Notes: generated from the letters alone by a model not told the origin. Positions 1-10,657 are shown, counted from the stretch's first letter. The stretch is 64,000 nt of DNA from Azorinus chamasolen (GCA_963576725.1 OY755251.1:39006048-39070047), one strand, 5' to 3'. Translations and numbers: made by a program.

Positions 1-240
1 TTACGATATCGCTACCTGTATTAGGGACGGGGTTAGGTTCCACATTTGTATACAGTGCAATGTCATTACGATATCGCTACCTGTATTAGGGACGGGGTTA
101 GGTTCCACATTTGTATACAGTGCAATGTTATTCCGATACCGATACCTTTGTGATGGGGGTTAGTGTACACATGTGTATACCGTAGAATGTAATTCCTGTG
201 TTAGGGATTGGGTTAGTTTCCGACTACCAGTACACGTTTT
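1..240. repeat. 65-bp tandem repeat, 2 good copies plus a degenerate third
   Basis: Units start at 1, 66 and 131. Copies 1 and 2 are nearly identical and contain attagggacggggttaggt; the third has drifted. The left edge is cut by the window, so the array may be longer. No coding signal is seen. From 245 to 700 I see only AT-rich sequence with no recognisable feature. Confidence 0.8.
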
Positions 241-689
241 AACTACTTTGCTTTAAAATTTTGTCTTCTGCAAACTTTGCACGTGCCGAATTTCAATATC
301 ATAATGCAAGTTCCTTTTGTTGACATTGTTTCCAAAAGTTGTACAAGAAATGATTTGTCTTGAAACATGGTCATCAAATGCTCATGTATACAGTCAATTG
401 GCTGAGAAGATTTGAGAACTTTCCACCTTGTCGCCATGGCTACATGCCTAGTAACATTTGAACACCCGATAAATATTTATACATTACTTGATGAAAATTT
501 ATATTTGACAAAAAAAGACAGAGGACATATCCAGCAAAATTACAGTAAAGTTTGATTCAAAATCGACCAGTTGGTATAGAAGAATTGTTTAGTACAGAAA
601 TGTCGTCGACATCGTAGCACTTACACAGCAGAAGACACACAGCGGCGGGTAACCCGGGTAACCCGCTACATGACTTAGACACCATTTAA

Positions 690-965
690 CCTGTTTGCAG
701 ATGCGTCAAAATGCGCTTACATAAAGGAAAGGGTTAAATATGCAATAACAAAGTGTTCCTATAGGAGCCGTATCCTATAGGAGCCGTCTAATAAGGATCT
801 GCTCTGTTTACTTATGAAATAAAATTATCTGTAGTATTTCATTAGCACATAGAGAAACCCCTGATCAGACGGATTACGCAAGAGCCATCAAATCTGAGTA
901 TTCTCTGTTTGTAAAGGCGTAAAAATGCGCTTCAATGAAGTAAAGAGATGTAAATTCACCTTTTT
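690..965. mobile_element. Degenerate TTAA-type MITE remnants
   Basis: Pieces of the palindromic family described at 16272-16486 are visible: the terminal string aaaggaaagggttaa near 725-736, the centre cctataggagccgtct twice (about 758-790), and the flank tctgtttgtaaaggcgt near 905-920. The element is broken and partly duplicated, so no clean ends are given. Confidence 0.5.
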
Positions 966-1529
966 GTTGTGGAACAGAAACACATCGCTGTCTCTTGCTG
1001 ACTCGGTAGATAGCGGAGAACTAGTTGAAGATATCTAAAATGAGATAAAACATACACAACAGACAATAATTAAACAGAACCAGATCGCTTTCTTATGTTT
1101 ACTCAGATGCTAGCGGAGAATTGGATGAACTAGCTACAACGAGATATACATTCCAATCATATTTAGTACATTACGTTAGTAAAAAGAATAGAACATTTGT
1201 CAGGCAAGAGATGCAACACGGAAATCCACAGCAAGCCTAGAAATACAAATGAAGCCTCCCACACACACAGAACACACACAACATTCACCGAACTGATTAT
1301 CATCGAAAACACATCAGCGCTAAATGGCCACAGTGTGTCGCAAGGTAGCAATGCCATTAAACCAACCTCAAACAATTTAAATCGTTGAAAACACAAGACA
1401 ATATATTGACGACTTGTATACAAAAGTAAGATAAGACATAACGTTTTTATAAAAAAACCTTTCTGAAAAGTACAGTATAGTAGCTGTATATATTGGGATG
1501 GGTCAAGGGCACCGCGATACCGAAGTTAA

Positions 1530-1751
1530 CCCTTTCCTCCATAAATACGCCTTTCTACGCATCTGCCAAAATCACCTGTTGAAACCATTGTGATAAATAG
1601 AGCATTTGCTCCTATAGGAGCAAATGCTCGATTTATCACAATGGTTTCAAACTACAAAATTATATAATTTTCCTTTTCTCTAGTTAATGCTCCTTTTGGG
1701 TAGATTTATTCAAAGTGGTTGGATCTAAAAAATAGCCTATGGGGGAATTGG
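1530..1751. mobile_element. TTAA-flanked piggyBac-like MITE (family R3)
   Basis: TTAA at 1526-1529 and 1752-1755 flanks an element starting ccctttcctccata and ending with the inverted, diverged form ggggaattgg. The centre (about 1581-1649) is a long near-perfect palindrome: gaaaccattgtgataaat, then gagcatttgctcc, then the mirror. A TTAA duplication with CCC-starting ends is the hallmark of piggyBac-group insertions; it encodes no protein. Related copies are at 15265, 35387, 38545, 51292 and 53620. Confidence 0.7.
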
Positions 1752-2165
1752 TTAATGGTTTGTAGTTTGGGACACTGCGAAGAGAATAGGTCATGCATTG
1801 ACAACCATCACTGTTTAAAGTGTATGTTGCATCAGGAAAATCCATATAATGATTGGAGAAAAATAATGATTTTAGACCTCTCACACCATACGCTATTTTT
1901 TAGAACCATTACCTCATATTTTATATTAGGTCCAACCTCTTATATATGGGAATGGGTTAAAAACCAACCAGGAACTACATGTTTTTGTAACGAGTTAATG
2001 GGTGGTTTCATGTTTGGGATCGTGTACATGATAGTTGGTGACAGCGGTCAGATCACTTCCTCGACAAATAAGATTCCGTATCAGACCTTATTGTCTGAGG
2101 GAAATATGATAACAGTCAATCTCAGGTTAAGAGATGCAATATTTACACAACGTTCTACTCGTTAA
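1719..2165 (+). other. Open frame of unknown meaning (149 codons)
   Basis: A long stop-free stretch begins inside the right end of the R3 MITE and continues through ordinary AT-rich DNA. It opens with TTG, not ATG. The C-terminal part (GDSGQITSSTNKIPY) looks loosely protein-like, but I recognise no family and see no convincing splice acceptor. It may be chance or an old gene remnant. Confidence 0.15.
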
Positions 2166-2219
2166 CAGAATAAACACGTTAAATATGTACCTGACAGATA
2201 TGCCGTTTAATGCCTTACG

Positions 2220-2345
2220 GTACTATACCTGTAGGAGCCATATGACCAGAGTCTGCCAATAAGACCTATGTTCATATGCCATTATAATCCAATTAATATT
2301 CATGATATAATTATTTACTAAATGAATATACATCAGGTAAAGGAG
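2220..2345. mobile_element. TTAA-type MITE fragment (family R1)
   Basis: Carries ctgtaggagccatatgacc followed by the family's right arm: a cattataat stretch, attcatgat, then a tgaatatacat end. The left half is missing. Confidence 0.45.
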
Positions 2346-2425
2346 TACCTGGTTGGCTTGTTTGGAGATGTTTGGAATCCTCTAATCAAGGTTGTTCGTT
2401 ATTCAAATTTCTCTAGTAAGTTTAA

Positions 2426-2640
2426 CCCTTTCCCTGTTCTATGTTTATTCCAAAGTTCAATACCTACTGAATATTCATAGACAAAATAGTTAGAATGAAA
2501 TGTGGAAGATGTAACATTGGAGCTATTTTAGAAATAAAAGAAAGAAATCTGTCAAATTCCATTAGCAAACACAGCAGACCCAGATCAGACGGCTACTCTG
2601 TTTGCAGATGCGTGATATGGCGTTTATATGAAGGAAAGGG
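2426..2640. mobile_element. TTAA-flanked piggyBac-like MITE (family R1, Ccctgttc subtype)
   Basis: TTAA at 2422-2425 and 2641-2644. Ends are ccctttccctgttc on the left and, inverted, CCCTTTCCTTCATA on the right. The R1 centre is partly collapsed: the left arm gacccagatcagacggct joins directly to ctctgtttgc. Same subtype at 31446 and 39054. Confidence 0.7.
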
Positions 2641-2732
2641 TTAAGCATTTCATTATGGGTAGATCCTATAGTTAAACACTGACCAAGTCTTCCACTTTAA
2701 AATGGTAGACACAAATATAATTCAGTTAAAGC

Positions 2733-2990
2733 CAGGGTTACAGATAAGGGGAGTATTGGGGTATTTACCCAATTAAAATTGTGAAAAATGCAATTGTTTT
2801 TCAAAACAATGAGTAACACAAAGCAAATAAATATAGCAAAAAGCAAAAATTATTTAGAATACCTAATGAGAATATGAATAATACCCAATTATGAAAATTG
2901 CCAATACACAATAAAAATTGCAAATACCCAATTCTGTAAAAAATCAATCAGTAAATACCCAATTGCATCAAAATCTTATCTGTAACCCTG
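2733..2990. mobile_element. hAT-like MITE with 16-bp perfect terminal repeats
   Basis: The 258-bp element begins CAGGGTTACAGATAAG and ends with its exact reverse complement. The 6 bp next to each end are identical (taaagc at 2727-2732 and 2991-2996), consistent with a target duplication, possibly a decayed 8-bp one. The interior is AT-rich with several short tacccaatt repeats in both orientations. A CAGGG terminus fits hAT-group elements; the family is not identified. No transposase is encoded. Confidence 0.6.
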
Positions 2991-3294
2991 TAAAGCTCAA
3001 CTTACATGTATATGGATGTTCTGGGAGGGATTCGCACCCTGTATGCGAACAACCGTTTCAGATGGTGGGTAATCTGGCTGGTAATAAGAAAACAGCAAAT
3101 ATTAATTCAATATATTCTAATAATAATAATACCAGAGCATCTTCTTTCATTGCAGCATTGCATCTCATCGAGTGAACTTCAACTTGTGCGTCTCTTTGGG
3201 TCTTTTATATACATGTACTGTTTATCGTCGTGGTGCTGCTCGGGCGGTTGTGTGTTTTGTATGCGGTGTTTCCTGCATGACTCATAAATGTACT

Positions 3295-3765
3295 TTAACG
3301 CATTTTGCAAACAGAGCGATGCATGTAGAAGCCATCTGATCAGGTTCTTGTCTATTTGTTTATGGAATAATAAATATGTGATTCTACAGTTTATGGCATC
3401 GTAAACAATATCACTATTAAACGTCAGGTAAAGAATGTTACTCGGACGAATATTCAAGAGATAGACAATGATTGCACAACGTTTACCCCGTATCATGTTG
3501 ACCTTTTACATCATAAATATTCATGTAAGGAATAATGATTGTATCAATATTAATTAAACAATGTTTTACGGTGGCATTATGTAAGTTTTTTTTTACCATA
3601 CCATAAACTATACAATCCAATATCTGTTATTTCTTAACCAAACAGAGCAGATCCTGAACCAACGGTCAGTACATGTGCCATATAATCTGGGTCTACTCTG
3701 TTTGTAAAGGAGTCAGAAGGTGTTTCTATAAAGTAAATGATTTAAACCATCCCCGATGCCTTCCG
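3295..3765. mobile_element. R1-type MITE fragments
   Basis: Two broken R1 units: near 3310-3540 (tttgcaaacagagc, gccatctgatcagg, then aatattcatgtaaggaataatg) and near 3648-3750 (aaacagagcagatcctg to tctgggtctactctgtttg). Ends are not clean. Confidence 0.45.
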
Positions 3766-3935
3766 AAAATCAACGTTTTATTTGAGTGCAATATAAATCG
3801 CTGTCAAATAACACACGAATTGGTAAGATTATGTAATGTTAGTGTTTAGTGCGGCGTTGTCTCGCGACTGATTTATTTTATAAATGCTGACTAACACACA
3901 CATTAACCAATCTAGTGATTGAAACTATGTTTTGT

Positions 3936-4280
3936 TTACAAAAAAGTCGCGCGCCTTATGTAATTTACATATTTGTCACCACCCACATCTTCATAACAGT
4001 GGCATGTGGCAACCGCGTGGTTCCTGAGAGGCGCTACATTTCCGAGAGCAACACCACAGTTTTCCGAGAATAAGAATGGATGTCCAAGCGAGTTATTAGA
4101 TGGAGGATCTTGATTTATTGAAATCTTGACGACCCATTTCTGTCCACACACAATGTCACGTCGACTCATGTTCACAATAACCGCTTCCACTAATAAAACC
4201 GCTAGGTAGATTACTTTGCACAGATTTCCTGTGATTTCGATGTGATTATCCAGAATGATTATTTTTTTCATTTTCGTCAT
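3936..4280 (-). CDS. Hypothetical protein, 114 codons
   Basis: This ORF starts with a real ATG and contains no tandem repeat or recognised transposon. Residues about 19-36 (NLCKVIYLAVLLVEAVIV) form a hydrophobic segment that could be a signal anchor or membrane helix. The rest has six cysteines and a mixed composition (HPFLFSENCGVALGNVAPL). I recognise no family. No promoter, splice site or polyadenylation signal supports it strongly, so it may be a single-exon gene, an exon, or chance. Confidence 0.25.
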   Translation of the reverse strand: MTKMKKIIILDNHIEITGNLCKVIYLAVLLVEAVIVNMSRRDIVCGQKWVVKISINQDPPSNNSLGHPFLFSENCGVALGNVAPLRNHAVATCHCYEDVGGDKYVNYIRRATFL

Positions 4281-4424
4281 TACATATGTATATAAATTGT
4301 TTAAAACATGCCATTGATGTTAGATCTACATGCAGATCTATTTGCAGAGTTTTGTGTCTCCGCCAGCAAAATTGGCAGCGACAACAGCTTTATCAGCTTT
4401 GTCTAAATTCAAACAAGGATACGC

Positions 4425-4550
4425 CGGTCTTAACCCTATTTCCCTCATGTCAACGCTTTCCATCCCTTGACAAACAGAATAGACAAAGACCAGAATTCTA
4501 ATCAGGGTCCGCTCTGTTTGCATGTGAAATTATACAGATCTGGTCTTTGT
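4425..4550. mobile_element. R1-type MITE fragment
   Basis: ttaaccctatttccctc starts it and tcagggtccgctctgtttgc marks the right arm of the R1 palindrome. The rest is lost. Confidence 0.45.
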
Positions 4551-4889
4551 TTGAGCCAAACATTCCCTTGACCATTTTCCTTTATAAAAAATAGTTTAAT
4601 GGTCAATTAGTGTAGATCTATAAATGTTCCTTAGAGAAAAAGTTGAACACTGCTTCAAACCGGTCTGCATCCAAATTATAGCTAAAGACTCACAAATTCC
4701 CCTTAACAACCAACTCACATATGTTTTAATTGGTAACTCATTTACTTCGATAAATTGCCACTTACTAAATAAGTGGTCGGTTAACGGCTGATTTACCAAT
4801 ATAAATCACCCAGAGAATTTGAAAAATAATGCGACGCCATCGGACAAAATATAATTCCAACCAATACATTTGGAACTCTGAATTTCCGT

Positions 4890-5065
4890 TCGACGTTTAC
4901 TTACCACACTAGTGTTAACTATGACTAGTCTCGATGTTTACTTACCTCATTCGTGATACCGGTAGGCGGTAGTATTGGAACACTAAGATGAATAACATTG
5001 ATGTTTACTTACTTCATTCGCGTTAATACTCGGTAGAGGACCCGGGTTTCGTAGTAATGGAACAC
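4890..5065. repeat. Degenerate tandem repeat, about 65 bp, 3 copies
   Basis: gatgtttacttac recurs three times, with cattcgtgat/cattcgcgtt and a tag(t)aatggaacac flank. Units are poorly conserved. Nothing else is seen from 4570 to 5300. Confidence 0.5.
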
Positions 5066-5325
5066 ATGATCTCTGGGACGGTGTAAGAGTCTGTATATAG
5101 AAGGATACAAATGTCTGCTACATAGGGGGCATTGTGAAACAGACAGACCAACATAACTACAGGTATATCCAAAACGATCAGTCAAAGTCAGTGTGTGATA
5201 TAAACCTTGCTTTTGTTGGAATTGTCATCATTCAGTAACTATTGGTCGTATCTAGATTTCAGTTAAAACTACAGCTCGAGCATACACGTCTCTTTTACAA
5301 TTCCAACAAGAAATTCAATATAAAT

Positions 5326-5525
5326 GAAATATAGTAAAACACACCAAACTGGACGTTCAATGTAGTATAAATATCGGCATTAGGGACATGTGGCAGCTTA
5401 ATACAGGGTGAAAAACATACAGAAAGCTCCTCTAGCAGCTTTCTGCATGACTTCCACCATGCATTAAGCAGCGATCTGCATAAAAGTATATACATTTGTC
5501 TGTACTTAATTCCGGTTTGAATAAT
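5326..5525. mobile_element. TA-type MITE A, right end decayed
   Basis: The left end is tatagtaaaacacaccaaac, a diverged version of the type A terminus. The shared core follows: ggcagcttaat, then agaaagctcctct, then gcattaagcag. On the right, attccggttt survives but the ttactg tip is gone. Confidence 0.6.
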
Positions 5526-5619
5526 GGCGAAAACATGCAACATTTATTAAACACTGGTGTCGGGTTCTAGTGACAGTAGGGTTGTATGTGGCATTTTGGG
5601 ACAACCCTCGTATTTTTTA

Positions 5620-6395
5620 GGTATATCTCACTGGGATATAACTGACTGACGGACTTTACCGACATACAGTAAACCCTCTCTAAACCAGAATTCTAGTAGA
5701 CAATCATTTAGAGACTTTTAGGCAAGTGGCTGCTTAATGCAGGGTGAAAGTCAAGTAGAAATCTCCTAGAGGAGCTTTCTGTTGACTTTCACCCTGCATT
5801 AAGTTGCCACCTGCCTCCAATACCGATATTTATGCTAAATTGAACGTCCGGTTTAGAGAGGTTTTACTGTATATACTGAAGTATACTTGGGCACAACTGA
5901 TTGGCGGACTTTACCGACATATATATTTCATACTTGGGCACAACTGACTGGTGGACTTTACCGAGATATATATTTCATACTTGGGCACAACTGATTGGCG
6001 GACTTTACTGAGACATATATTTCATGCTTGGGCACAACTGACTTGTGAACTTTACCGACATATATATTTCATACTTGGGCACAACTGACTGGCGGACTTA
6101 ACCGAGCTATATATTTCATACTCGGGAACAACTGACTGGTGGACTTGACCGAGATATATATTTCATACTTAGGCACAACTGACTGGCGGACTTTACCGAC
6201 ATATATATTTCATACTTAGGCACAACTGACTGGCGGACTTTACCGACATATACATTTCATACTTGGGCACAACTGACTGGCAGACTTTACCGAGGTATAT
6301 GTTTCATACATGGGCATAAATGACTGGCGGACTTTACCGAGATATATATTTCATACATGGGCACAACTAACTGGCGAACTTTACCGAGTTACATA
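5620..6395. repeat. 47-bp tandem repeat, about 11 copies, interrupted by MITE A
   Basis: The unit contains tttcatacttgggcacaac and ctgactggcggactttaccg, with a 47-bp spacing between successive tttcatac strings. One diverged unit (5620-5664) is left of the MITE A copy at 5667-5869; the main array is to the right (5875-6395). The MITE therefore appears to have jumped into a pre-existing array. Confidence 0.85.
5667..5869. mobile_element. TA-flanked pogo/Tigger-like MITE, type A
   Basis: TA flanks both sides (5665-5666, 5870-5871). The ends are cagtaaaccctctctaaacc and, inverted, CAGTAAAACCTCTCTAAACC. The shared core palindrome sits inside: gctgcttaatgcaggg, tcctagaggagctttct, ccctgcattaagttgcc. 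A TA duplication and CAGTNRAACC-type ends match pogo/Tigger-group transposons. Non-coding, 203 bp. Confidence 0.8.
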
Positions 6396-7054
6396 CTTTT
6401 GAGGTTTATCTCTCACTTAGACACTACTAGCAGATGCGCAGATTCTTGAACTTCAGCTTAAGATTACTAAAATGTTACTTACTTAAAATGTTCTTGTTAC
6501 AAACTTCCTGGGGTATAGCATATTGAAACAAGAAATATCTTTAAAAAAGATATTCATCGGCATTCAAATATTGACATATATGTACAAAATGATAATGGTA
6601 TTAAATCTGACATATTAAAATCAATGTTTTGAGATTTTATAGTACAGGGAACTAGATCTATGAAGGGTTGCTTGTTATACTAGCAAATAGGTGTGCAACG
6701 GAAATGACTTAAACAAAAGGCAGATCTACTTTTTCATTCAATATACTTTTTAGGTGATTATAATGTTTGAAAATTATTAGTGAACGTGGAGTAGAAGAAA
6801 CAATTATTGAAAAGTAACTTTTATAGGAAATCACTATTAAAATGTACATGAAATGCAAAACAACCACAACAGCACTGCAAATATGTCTTTTCATGACTGC
6901 CGGAAAATGTAGCACGTTCGGAGTACTATGAATAAATTATTGCGCGTAAGAATTAATTCATATTTTGAAGCGCGCGTATATTTATATTGCTATGAAGATA
7001 AACAAAATTGAATACACTTTAAAGCATATAGAAAGTAGTTTTTTGTTTGTGCAG

Positions 7055-7227
7055 AGTCTGTAATTACCTAAAGAACGGTCATTATCTAGCCTATATCAAC
7101 GCCTTAATCGACTTGTGTGCATCATCATTAGTGACATCATTAACCGAATCTATCTACAACAATATAAAGTTAGCAACCTCAACCTTTTTTAACGATCCAA
7201 AGTACCAGGTGATAGCAATCACCTACA
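7055..7227 (+). CDS. Candidate internal coding exon, family unknown
   Basis: A pyrimidine-rich acceptor (gttttttgtttgtgcag, ending at 7054) and a textbook donor (gtaagt at 7228) bound 173 nt with one open frame of 57 codons, entered after 1 nt and left with 1 nt over. The peptide (starts VCNYLKNGHYLAYINALIDL) reads like ordinary protein and is in non-repetitive DNA. I do not recognise the family and found no partner exon nearby. The rest of 6400-7900 is AT-rich without other features. Confidence 0.35.
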
Positions 7228-7999
7228 GTAAGTAGATTCATATCACAGAGAGCCGACAACCCCGAGCATCGGTGCTAATAATTAACACTATGAATGCCAC
7301 TACTTTAATATATTAAACAACCTTTCTTCTTTATTTCCTATGATTACTGCCAGTGGGTTATGATGGTTTCGTCACTACCGGTTCGTCAAACTGGATTTTA
7401 TGATCAAATTAAAATTGATAGCAAATTGATAAAAGTTTTAAAGTTTGGTACATGTTGGTAATGGTTTCGTCAAACTAGTAATAATGCTCACCAATTATAA
7501 CCATAAGGTGATAAGAACGATAATTAGTTTGGAACTGGTATGAATTGTGGCACCAGTGTGTTGGTATTTTAATAAGTATTATTTATTCATTAATAATAAT
7601 TATAACAGTATTTATTTGTGAGAATTTTTCATACGTATATTAATGTATTTTATACTATTATTAGAGATTTTATTTATACCCTTTTCATTCAAATCTTAAA
7701 TGTTGAAGCAAATACCTATGATAACATGTTATAGGTATTTGGATGAAGATGATGAAGCTATTATTATTGTTGTTTTTATTTGAAATGATGATGATGATGG
7801 TGCCTAAAACCTGAGCTGTTGGAAAGGCTATTTAACCATTTAAATCCTAGTAACGCTGTAACGCTTATATGCGCGACTTAGAATAAGTATAACTGTATAG
7901 AGTACACTATTGAGTACACTGGTGCTATGCTATGTAGACCAAGCTCCTTTTTGGCTGGTCAAACCGGCCACGTTTAATGAAACGGTCCCACAAAAAGGT

Positions 8000-8062
8000 C
8001 GGTTTGCCTAAAAAAAGTGTATTGGAACTTTTAAATACGGTCAAAAAAGTGTATTGGAACTT
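8000..8062. repeat. Short direct repeat, 2 copies
   Basis: aaaaaagtgtattggaactt occurs twice, about 36 bp apart. Confidence 0.6.
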
Positions 8063-8085
8063 TTAGAACGAAGTATGTCAACGGT

Positions 8086-8225
8086 AATACAGTAAACATC
8101 ACTGCTTAAAGCAATGCGAAAGTAAAACAGAAAGCTCCTTTACCTGCCTTTCGTATACGATCAATTAGCATTCTTTAAGTGGTCGTAATAGAGGAGGGCA
8201 ACAATGCGGCACTTTATACTGTACC
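8086..8225. mobile_element. Degenerate TA-type MITE B
   Basis: Starts atacagtaaacatc, has core remnants (cagaaagctcctttac), and the type B right arm ctttaagtggtcgtaatagagg. The tip is decayed. Confidence 0.45.
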
Positions 8226-8343
8226 CAGTTTTACGAAACGTCTTTTCGTTTACTATGTTATATCAGTTTGACGAGCCGGTAGTTCGGAGAAACCGTCTGT
8301 TTGACTTTCCAACTCACTTGAGAATTATGAAACAACTGCTTAA

Positions 8344-8533
8344 CTTTAGCCTGCTATGGGCGGATGAGTGAATGCAAACAGTTTGGATCCAAATGAGACG
8401 CCGAGTAACTCGGCGTCTCACCAGGATCCAAACTGTCTGACACCTGCTTGCATTTGGGTTGGCAAATTTATTATAGCATGGATTTTGAAAATGTAGTAGG
8501 TGAACATTTCTGTAACAATAATTAGGCTGAAGG
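8344..8533. mobile_element. TTAA-flanked MITE with BamHI-type palindrome (family R2b)
   Basis: TTAA at 8340-8343 and 8534-8537; ends ctttagcctg and, inverted, CCTTCAGCCT. The centre is a strong palindrome: aaacagtttggatcc, gagacgccgagt, actcggcgtctc, ggatccaaactgt. Sister copies are at 18516 and 19598. Confidence 0.65.
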
Positions 8534-8537
8534 TTAA

Positions 8538-9051
8538 ATATGCCAACCGTGTACGTCTATTTTTATTCATAGGGGATTTCCCTGAAAGCATCTATTTTAA
8601 GAACAGAACTTTCGACAGCATTCCATGCTAAATTGTAAATATAAGCGTAAATATGACTCTCTGTATTATATGGCGTTTTGCCTGAACTCTGAGAAGTTTA
8701 TAGACGAGGTCTGTATTACAGAATGCCTTGCATTTGGTTAATATGTATCGATTGCATGGATTTCAGTTTGCGAAGTAGCTAATTATCATAAGCATGGTGT
8801 TTTGAAATAATTACTATTTCGTAAGAATGACCCCAGATTTTCATCACATTAGCTGACTGTATCTTGAACTTGTACAAGCTTTGCCATGTGTAGTGGCATT
8901 ATAAAAAGGCTGTATGCCAGTCTAGGTATTAACTAATGAAAACACAGTTTACTATAAAATACTAGTGGGTCATATACAAATTACAATGTAACATATTTCC
9001 TGATTGGTGGAAAACTAGAACAAGAATGAAAATAGACAGCTAGCCGCTGAA
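8538..9051 (-). repeat. Dispersed 460-540 bp unit, copy 1 (inverted)
   Basis: Reverse-complement match to 37283-37820 and 46194-46622. Landmarks in the other orientation are cagcggctagctgtctattt, ccaccaatcaggaac, catatgacccactagtattt and catgcttatgataattagct. No ORF or terminal repeat is obvious; it could be a long SINE-like or non-autonomous element. It directly abuts the right TTAA of the R2b MITE. Confidence 0.7.
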
Positions 9052-9274
9052 AACCCCACCTTACTAAGATTCTACTTACAGGTCAATTTACTGTAAACAA
9101 TACGGAGTCTAGGGTATAAATAGCGAAGGGTACAATTCGATGAGATATGTCATTCTGAAAACGACAAGTTTGAATGTGGTATAGTCGGAAGACTCTCAGG
9201 GGTACAGCTGACAAATACATGTCATAAAGAATGGTATCTTAAAACATACTACAAAACATCTTACATCTTACTGA

Positions 9275-10022
9275 TGTATCACCCATTGAGGTACAGGTTA
9301 CTGATTCACAACTCGGTCAGGTACAGGTAACTGATGAACAACTCAATGAGGTACACGTTACTTATAAACCTCTCATTGAGGTATATGTTACTGCTGTATC
9401 ACTCAATGAGGTACACGTTACTTATAAACCTCTCAATGAGGTACAGGTTACAGATGTACAACTTATTGATGTACACGTTACTTATAAACCTCTCAATGAG
9501 GTACAGGTTACTTATAATAATCTCAATGAGGTACAGGTTACTGATGTACAACTCAATGAGGTACACGTTACTAATAAACATTTCAATGAGGTAGACATTA
9601 TTGATGTACCACTCAATGAAATACAGGTTACTGATGTACAACTCATTGCGGTACACACTATTGATGTACAACTCAATGAAATCCAGGTTACTGATGTACA
9701 ACTCATTGGAGTACACGATACTGATGTTCTACTTATCAATATACATGTACACGTTACTGATGTACAACGCATTGGAGTACACGATACTGATGTTCTACTT
9801 ATCAATATACATGTACAGGTTACTGATGTAAAACTCATTGGAGTACACGATACTGATGTTCTACTTATCAATATACATGTACACGTTACTGATGTACCAC
9901 TCTTTGAAGTAGACGTTACTGATGCACCACTCTTTGAAGTAGACGTTACTGATATACCGGTATCACTAATTGGGGTACATGTTGCTAATGTACCACTCAT
10001 TGAGGTACACGTTACTGGGGTA
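9275..10022. repeat. 30-bp tandem repeat, about 25 copies
   Basis: The unit contains ctcaatgaggtacacgtta and ctgatgtac. Because 30 is a multiple of three, frames stay open on both strands, giving long Thr/Ser/Cys-rich or Met/Leu/Tyr-rich spurious ORFs. Around 9720-9880 a longer variant adds atacatgtacacg. I do not regard the ORFs as genes. Confidence 0.9.
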
Positions 10023-10146
10023 TTAAAACGTCTCTTACATTGTTTGGAGAGTCGTCGTAGTCGGGTGGCGGCTCTACAGGACAAAACTCTGGAATTGATT
10101 TCTGAAATACAAAATAATGTGTATAAGCTATATGTATAAGCTACAT

Positions 10147-10149
<3 letters not shown>

Positions 10150-10204
<55 letters not shown>
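10150..10204. repeat. (TA)n microsatellite
   Basis: Uninterrupted TA run that abuts the 3' end of the Penelope-like fragment. Confidence 0.95.
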
Positions 10205-10210
<6 letters not shown>

Positions 10211-10260
10211 AAAAGACTAAATGTTATATGGCTTTAAAATCTTTAATTAATAACTTAAAA

Positions 10261-10295
10261 ATGCGCGACGCGTTTCATCAGATCATCAGGCGCAA
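10261..10295 (-). ncRNA. Candidate hammerhead ribozyme core
   Basis: On the minus strand CTGATGA (10289-10283), GAAAC (10276-10272), then GCGTC (10271-10267) occur in hammerhead order. The 5 nt before the core (TGCGC) pair perfectly with the 5 nt after the expected cleavage C (GCGCA), forming stem I. Stem III would be two pairs with a 2-nt loop, as described for Penelope hammerheads. Stem II (tctgat) is only 6 nt and does not pair well, so activity is doubtful. Confidence 0.35.
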
Positions 10296-10380
10296 TATTA
10301 TGACGTCATGACTTTGTTGTCATGACGTCGATGTCCCTACTTCCTGTAAGGCTGGTAACTCTGTCAGACAAATGTTTGAA

Positions 10381-10569
10381 TTAGAAATTAATTGCATTGA
10401 GGGTTGGTTTAAATTTTTGTATAAAATATTTTTCTTTTTCTAGCCTAGCTGAAACACTATCTGTCTTTAATTTAAAAAAGGGAAATATTTCATATTGAAG
10501 GGTTTTGATTCCGCATTTTTCTAAATGTTCGCTTAAAGGAATTTGTCTTGTTATATATAGCTTATACAT
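10381..10569 (-). pseudogene. C-terminal piece of a GIY-YIG endonuclease domain
   Basis: The peptide has the spacing of the final part of retroelement GIY-YIG domains: SEHLEKCG, then EIFPFFKLKTDS, then RLEKEKYFIQKFKPTLN before the stop. The conserved E of the RxxxE/KE stretch and the terminal LN are as expected; the catalytic GIY-YIG strands are missing. The first residues (MYKLY) come from adjoining minisatellite, so the apparent start is an artefact of truncation. Family assignment rests on recalled motif order. Confidence 0.5.
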
Positions 10570-10577
10570 ATAGCTTG

Positions 10578-10657
<80 letters not shown>

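Larger units (their letters stand above)
10204..10570 (-). mobile_element. 5'-truncated Penelope-like retroelement, 3' end
   Basis: Reading the minus strand, the fragment holds the end of a GIY-YIG-like ORF (10569-10381), a non-coding tail with paired TGACGTCA-type sites (10323-10330 and 10301-10308), a hammerhead-like string (10295-10261) and an A/T-rich terminus that runs into (TA)n. Penelope-like elements combine a reverse transcriptase with a GIY-YIG endonuclease, are often 5'-truncated, and are known to carry hammerhead motifs. The reverse transcriptase is absent here. Confidence 0.5.

Noticed and set aside
1..200. Telomere-like attaggg strings
   Set aside because: Only one occurrence per 65-bp unit, not a TTAGGG run.
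647..664. cgggtaacccgggtaacccg, possible palindromic operator
   Set aside because: It is a direct repeat of gggtaaccc, not a perfect palindrome, and is isolated.
1197..1388. Possible coding exon (RCNTEIHSKPRNTNEASH)
   Set aside because: The upstream acceptor has an A-rich rather than pyrimidine-rich tract and the donor is mediocre; the peptide is partly a CA-repeat translation.
9512..10084. 190-codon minus-strand ORF rich in Thr, Ser and Cys
   Set aside because: Lies within the 30-bp array; its period is exactly the repeat unit, and other registers are also open.
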